A DNA stretch of 64,000 bases, taken from NCBI RefSeq assembly GCF_018143015.1, contig NC_054741.1, positions 53,831,048 through 53,895,047 of the forward strand, given 5' to 3'. This stretch comes from Lytechinus variegatus. Taxonomy: Eukaryota > Echinodermata > Echinoidea > Temnopleuroida > Toxopneustidae. This document shows, piece by piece, positions 62,201 to 64,000 of this stretch (the stretch's first letter is position 1; each line of letters begins with the position of its first letter). The notes beneath the pieces are model-generated. The model saw nothing but the letters and a program-made list of their open reading frames with translations, was not told where the DNA came from and made no database searches. The position numbers and the translations under genes are program-made.

Positions 62201-62430
62201 AAACATAAAATCTAATCCTCCTTATATTACCCATGTTAATCACGTTAAATTAAATGTTTAGCAACTTTTAGTACCTTCTTGCATCTGTTTCCAATACCCC
62301 TAATTTTGAAGGATGCCGTAGGTTGCATGTTGTCACATTTGATGTACACTGGACATCCTGCGATCTTCGTCATTGGAATGCTCTCCAAAAGAGGTGTTTT
62401 TATATGAAGCTCAGGTTCAGATCCTGCCAT
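53068..62430 (-). CDS. SDS: L-serine dehydratase / L-threonine deaminase (SDS-like), with a duplicated exon
   Basis: PLP enzyme converting Ser to pyruvate or Thr to 2-oxobutyrate plus ammonia in the cytosol. Exons on the minus strand: 62275-62430, 60332-60371, 59711-59850, 58881-58972, 57777-58007, then either 56501-56625 or 54358-54482, then 53068-53258. Either choice splices in phase to 324 residues; human SDS has 328. Seen: LHIKTPLLES; SFKIRGIG with Lys42 as the expected PLP Schiff base; SSGGNAGYAAAYAARQLG; HPFDHPDVWEGHETM; VGGGGLLCGVVQGLQ; METFGAESF; LVEPACGAAAS; VVVVCGGGAINL. SSGGNAG has Gly where human SDS has Ala, as in SDSL. Only a single set of the other exons is present. Confidence 0.92.
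53630..53735. repeat. Small foldback in SDS-like intron
   Basis: CCCTATTGAAGTCAATG and CATTGACTTCAATGGGG-type arms (read in opposite directions) around TATTATTGGC; about 100 bp. Confidence 0.6.
54358..54482 (-). CDS. SDS: SDS-like exon 6b (alternative)
   Basis: 125 nt, acceptor CATCAG, donor TTG|GTGGGT. Encodes SVAKSLGSLRVTERCLTL through DQTAIDACLHLL; 18 of 42 residues match exon 6a. SVAK-LG agrees with human SVAKALG. Open and free of damage, so not an obvious dead copy. Confidence 0.85.
54643..54785. mobile_element. MITE, GTGTTACGGGCC family
   Basis: Left GGGTCCGGTAACACAA, right TTTTGTGTTACGGGCCTC; internal GATTAATTGTACGCTTGATT. Relative at 24745-24875. Between exons 6b and 6a. Confidence 0.55.
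55640..56165 (+). mobile_element. CR1-like LINE 3' end, between the duplicated exons
   Basis: Plus-strand frame gives FSFSHKAPTVWNDLPSNITS, then FEISIKEHLINLQLV and a stop, the C-terminus of a LINE reverse transcriptase ORF. The 3' UTR ends AAATGAATTGAACTGAACTG. Antisense to the SDS-like gene, 5' truncated. Confidence 0.75.
56501..56625 (-). CDS. SDS: SDS-like exon 6a (alternative)
   Basis: 125 nt, acceptor TTACAG, donor TTG|GTATGT, entering in phase 2 and leaving in phase 1. Encodes SMCKCLGALTVCEKSLEY through DKDAIKGCLKLL, followed by D from the exon 7 junction. Five cysteines. Same length and phase as exon 6b. Confidence 0.88.
56690..57090. mobile_element. Candidate MITE in SDS-like intron
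   Basis: Repeated ACTGGTCCGAC, GTCGGAC and ACTGGCCTGACAGTAAATTT words in both orientations, with ends near GCTCCACACTAACCC and GGATTAGTGCCAGTGT. Boundaries approximate. Confidence 0.4.
57777..58007 (-). CDS. SDS: SDS-like exon 5 (Gly-rich PLP phosphate loop)
   Basis: Encodes EGHETMILEIQDQL, then CVGGGGLLCGVVQGLQRVGW, METFGAESFNAAVKAGKL and TLPDIT. GGGG holds the PLP phosphate in this family. Donor CAG|GTTAGA, phase 2. Confidence 0.93.
58433..58740. repeat. AAT-type microsatellite
   Basis: About 300 bp of AAT/ATG/ACT trinucleotides in SDS-like intron 4. Open frames here are low-complexity artefacts. Confidence 0.95.
58881..58972 (-). CDS. SDS: SDS-like exon 4
   Basis: Encodes VWDYANQHALQLAEEDPS and VVIHPFDHPDVW (Trp split). 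Acceptor TTACAG, donor TTG|GTATGA. Confidence 0.92.
59012..59576. mobile_element. Foldback element, AAGGTCAAGTCCACC family, copy 2
   Basis: Ends TTAAAGGGCAAGTCCACCC and GGGTGGACTTGACCTATAA; arms with GGATGTAAAATAAGAAAGTT. Fills most of SDS-like intron 3. Confidence 0.65.
59711..59850 (-). CDS. SDS: SDS-like exon 3 (substrate loop)
   Basis: Encodes GGNAGYAAAYAARQLG, then a stretch with VVVPESTPKFMADKIRDLGA ending at GK. Acceptor TTGTAG, donor AAA|GTAGGC. Confidence 0.92.
60332..60371 (-). CDS. SDS: SDS-like exon 2 (40 nt)
   Basis: Short exon encoding ALEAGYTRIISSS and the first base of Gly. Acceptor TTTGCAG, donor CAG|GTAATA. Confidence 0.88.
60372..61330. other. SDS-like intron 1, part, unassigned
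   Basis: AT-rich. A short tail GAAATAAAGATTGGGAGATT near 61068 may be a LINE 3' end; nothing else recognised. Confidence 0.35.
61330..62036 (+). mobile_element. LINE 3' UTR (CR1/L2-like)
   Basis: Ends with ATTCAGCCTTTCGGCTGC and AATAAAACCTTTTCAATTTC, typical of CR1-like 3' ends. More GC-rich than its surroundings and without a coding frame. Antisense within SDS-like intron 1. Confidence 0.55.
62275..62430 (-). CDS. SDS: SDS-like exon 1
   Basis: The ATG at 62430 is the only one in a frame open from about 62515. Encodes residues 1-52, including YIKCDNMQPTASFKIRGIG with the PLP lysine. Donor AAG|GTACTA, phase 0. Confidence 0.9.
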
Positions 62431-62517
62431 TACGCCTGTCAGTTCGTTTTCTTCTAAACCCAGGAGAAGGTTGCGAATGTCAAATGTCGCAATAATATAG
62501 TTTCGGGCTTTCAGATA

Positions 62518-62770
62518 TTAGCTATTAAAAAGCGATAACGGGAGCGATAAATGTTCGGAGTGCAGTGGATCAGCTTCATCCGGCAATCGTAAAAGGCTTG
62601 AACAGGCTACGGCATGCATGCGATGGAGCTCTCCGGCCCGAACCAGCCGGCCGGAGACGCACCGCTGGCCGGCGAGCAGAAGCAGGCGAAGTAGCATGCA
62701 GGCAACGGCTCTAGCTAGCTGGGGGTGCGTTTGGAGGCACGACCGAGCCAACCACTCACAAGCCGACGTG
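62518..62770. promoter_or_regulatory. GC-rich region upstream of the SDS-like gene
   Basis: A local GC- and CpG-rich patch (CCGGCCCGAACCAGCCGGCC) 90-340 bp upstream of the SDS ATG in otherwise AT-rich DNA. A promoter-proximal CpG patch is the simplest reading; no motif is decisive. Confidence 0.3.
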
Positions 62771-63545
62771 AGCTTAGGCTTTGATCCAGTTCCCTTACCA
62801 AGTTACCAAGTTTTTAAATTTATTTTACATGTAAATTTAACCCTATGTAGTCTATATTAAGATTCATTTGTCACATTAAAATGTATTTTGTTTACTTTTA
62901 TTCATATTTTTGCTTTAAAAATATTTTTATACAGAAATTTACAGAAAAAGTAATATACTAAAATGTAAAGGCCTGAAAACATGGTAAAAATAGACAACAC
63001 GTAATCTGTTCGGATTCACATCATCATTTGGATTTGGAATCTCCTTTTCGCTAACTTTCTGCTCTGTTGTTAAGTAGGCATACAGTGAATTGATTATTTT
63101 GAGGTAATGTATGCATTATTGTTGCATGAAAAATTGAAATATACATGACTAGCCTAGGCTGGGTAGTACAGGGACCAGGGGAGATTTAGGAAGTCGAGTG
63201 CTGCATGCACTGTGGAGTGTGGATCCATATCCCAGCAGTGGGGCTTACGGCTTACGAGTTACGCCACCATAGCCCAGGCTCCAGCCAGCCCCAGGCCAGG
63301 GAGCTCCCGCCAATTGGCTTATTTGCCATAGACATAGCCTGGGGCGTTTTGGGGAGTGAAAGTTATAACTAATGCTGTACATGGTAACCGATTTTTATTC
63401 CAATTCCCGATCCGATCCGATTTTCCCCTTTTTTCTACATTTTTCCGAACTCCGATTTTTGACCAGTGGGGAAAAAATCGGATCGGAAAAACCAAAACAT
63501 AACAAGACAAAAAAAAAACATGTGGCGACATGTTTGCCGTCAAAA
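62771..63545. other. Flank, unassigned
   Basis: AT-rich, then a short palindromic patch at about 63385-63490 (GATCCGATCCGATTTTCC; AAAAATCGGATCGGAAAA) that looks like another MITE. No gene recognised. Confidence 0.35.
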
Positions 63546-63549
63546 TGCG

Positions 63550-63805
63550 CTGGTGATTTGTTTAGATCTCAGACAAAAGCGGTGGAAGGAAAAGAAGATA
63601 AAGGGGAAGAAAATTATGATTTGTTTTTATCTCCGATATTAGCGGAAAGGCAGGTGGAGAAGAAGATTATGATTTGTTTTGATCTCCGACATAATCGGGG
63701 AAGAACAAAACGATGATAATGATAATTGGTGATAATTTGTTTTGATCTCCGACAAAAATGGAGGAAGAAAAACAACGAAAAGACGATATGTTTTGATCTT
63801 AAGCG
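63550..63805. repeat. Minisatellite with TTTGTTTTGATCTCCGAC units
   Basis: Five units at about 63557, 63622, 63673, 63736 and 63789, spaced 51-65 bp, each followed by GCGGAGGAAGAA-type purine tracts. Confidence 0.7.
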
Positions 63806-64000
63806 GAGGCAAGTAAGATTTAGTTGAACACGCTGACATGCGCGGTAATATTTACGACTATCTGACTATACGTCCTCTAAGAGTTTACGATTACCTCCGC
63901 TATCACTACGATGTTGTAGAGAAGGTAAATATCATGGTGAATAACTCCGGATAATAATGCGTCTTCAGTTTTTCGGGAGGTCATGCATGACCTTTATGAG

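Noticed and set aside
62618-62860. Possible divergent gene start in the GC-rich patch upstream of SDS
   Set aside because: Arg/Ser-rich frame without any motif; composition follows the CpG-rich patch.

Overview
The window looks like an AT-rich animal genome, most likely an echinoderm (sea urchin type). This is an inference from three intron-rich metazoan genes, short exons in long introns, and a dense population of small inverted-repeat transposons and tRNA-derived SINEs. No sequence search was possible. No RNA genes outside SINEs, no CRISPR array and no virus-like element were recognised.

Layout. (1) 1.4-20.7 kb, plus strand: a 12-exon SLC22-type (organic cation/zwitterion) transporter. All exon phases fit and give about 580 residues, but exon 1 has an apparent one-base frameshift. 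(2) 20.7-36.5 kb: no recognised gene; holds a duplicated 3' flank, MITEs, foldbacks and tandem duplications. (3) 36.5-45.7 kb, minus strand: a 3-exon, 229-residue Rab-like small GTPase with an intact P-loop but altered switch, G4 and G5 motifs. Its intron 2 holds a SINE and an internally deleted LINE interrupted by a 1.4 kb hAT element with a perfect 8-bp target duplication. (4) 45.8-50.1 kb: nested transposons, in which an array of GC-rich near-palindromes is split by a 2.4 kb hAT-like element that itself carries further insertions. (5) 53.1-62.4 kb, minus strand: an L-serine dehydratase/L-threonine deaminase (SDS) gene with seven exon positions. Position 6 exists twice, as two 125-nt phase-matched exons encoding 43% identical alternatives, a strong candidate for mutually exclusive splicing.

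The three genes have unrelated roles (plasma-membrane solute transport, vesicle-traffic-type GTPase, PLP-dependent amino-acid catabolism), and nothing suggests co-regulation. The most interesting signals are the duplicated SDS exon, the degenerate Rab, the hAT family with internal GCGAGCGCRAAGCGCGAGC-type repeats, the duplicated splice donor in the transporter, and several nested insertions whose order can be read from target-site duplications.
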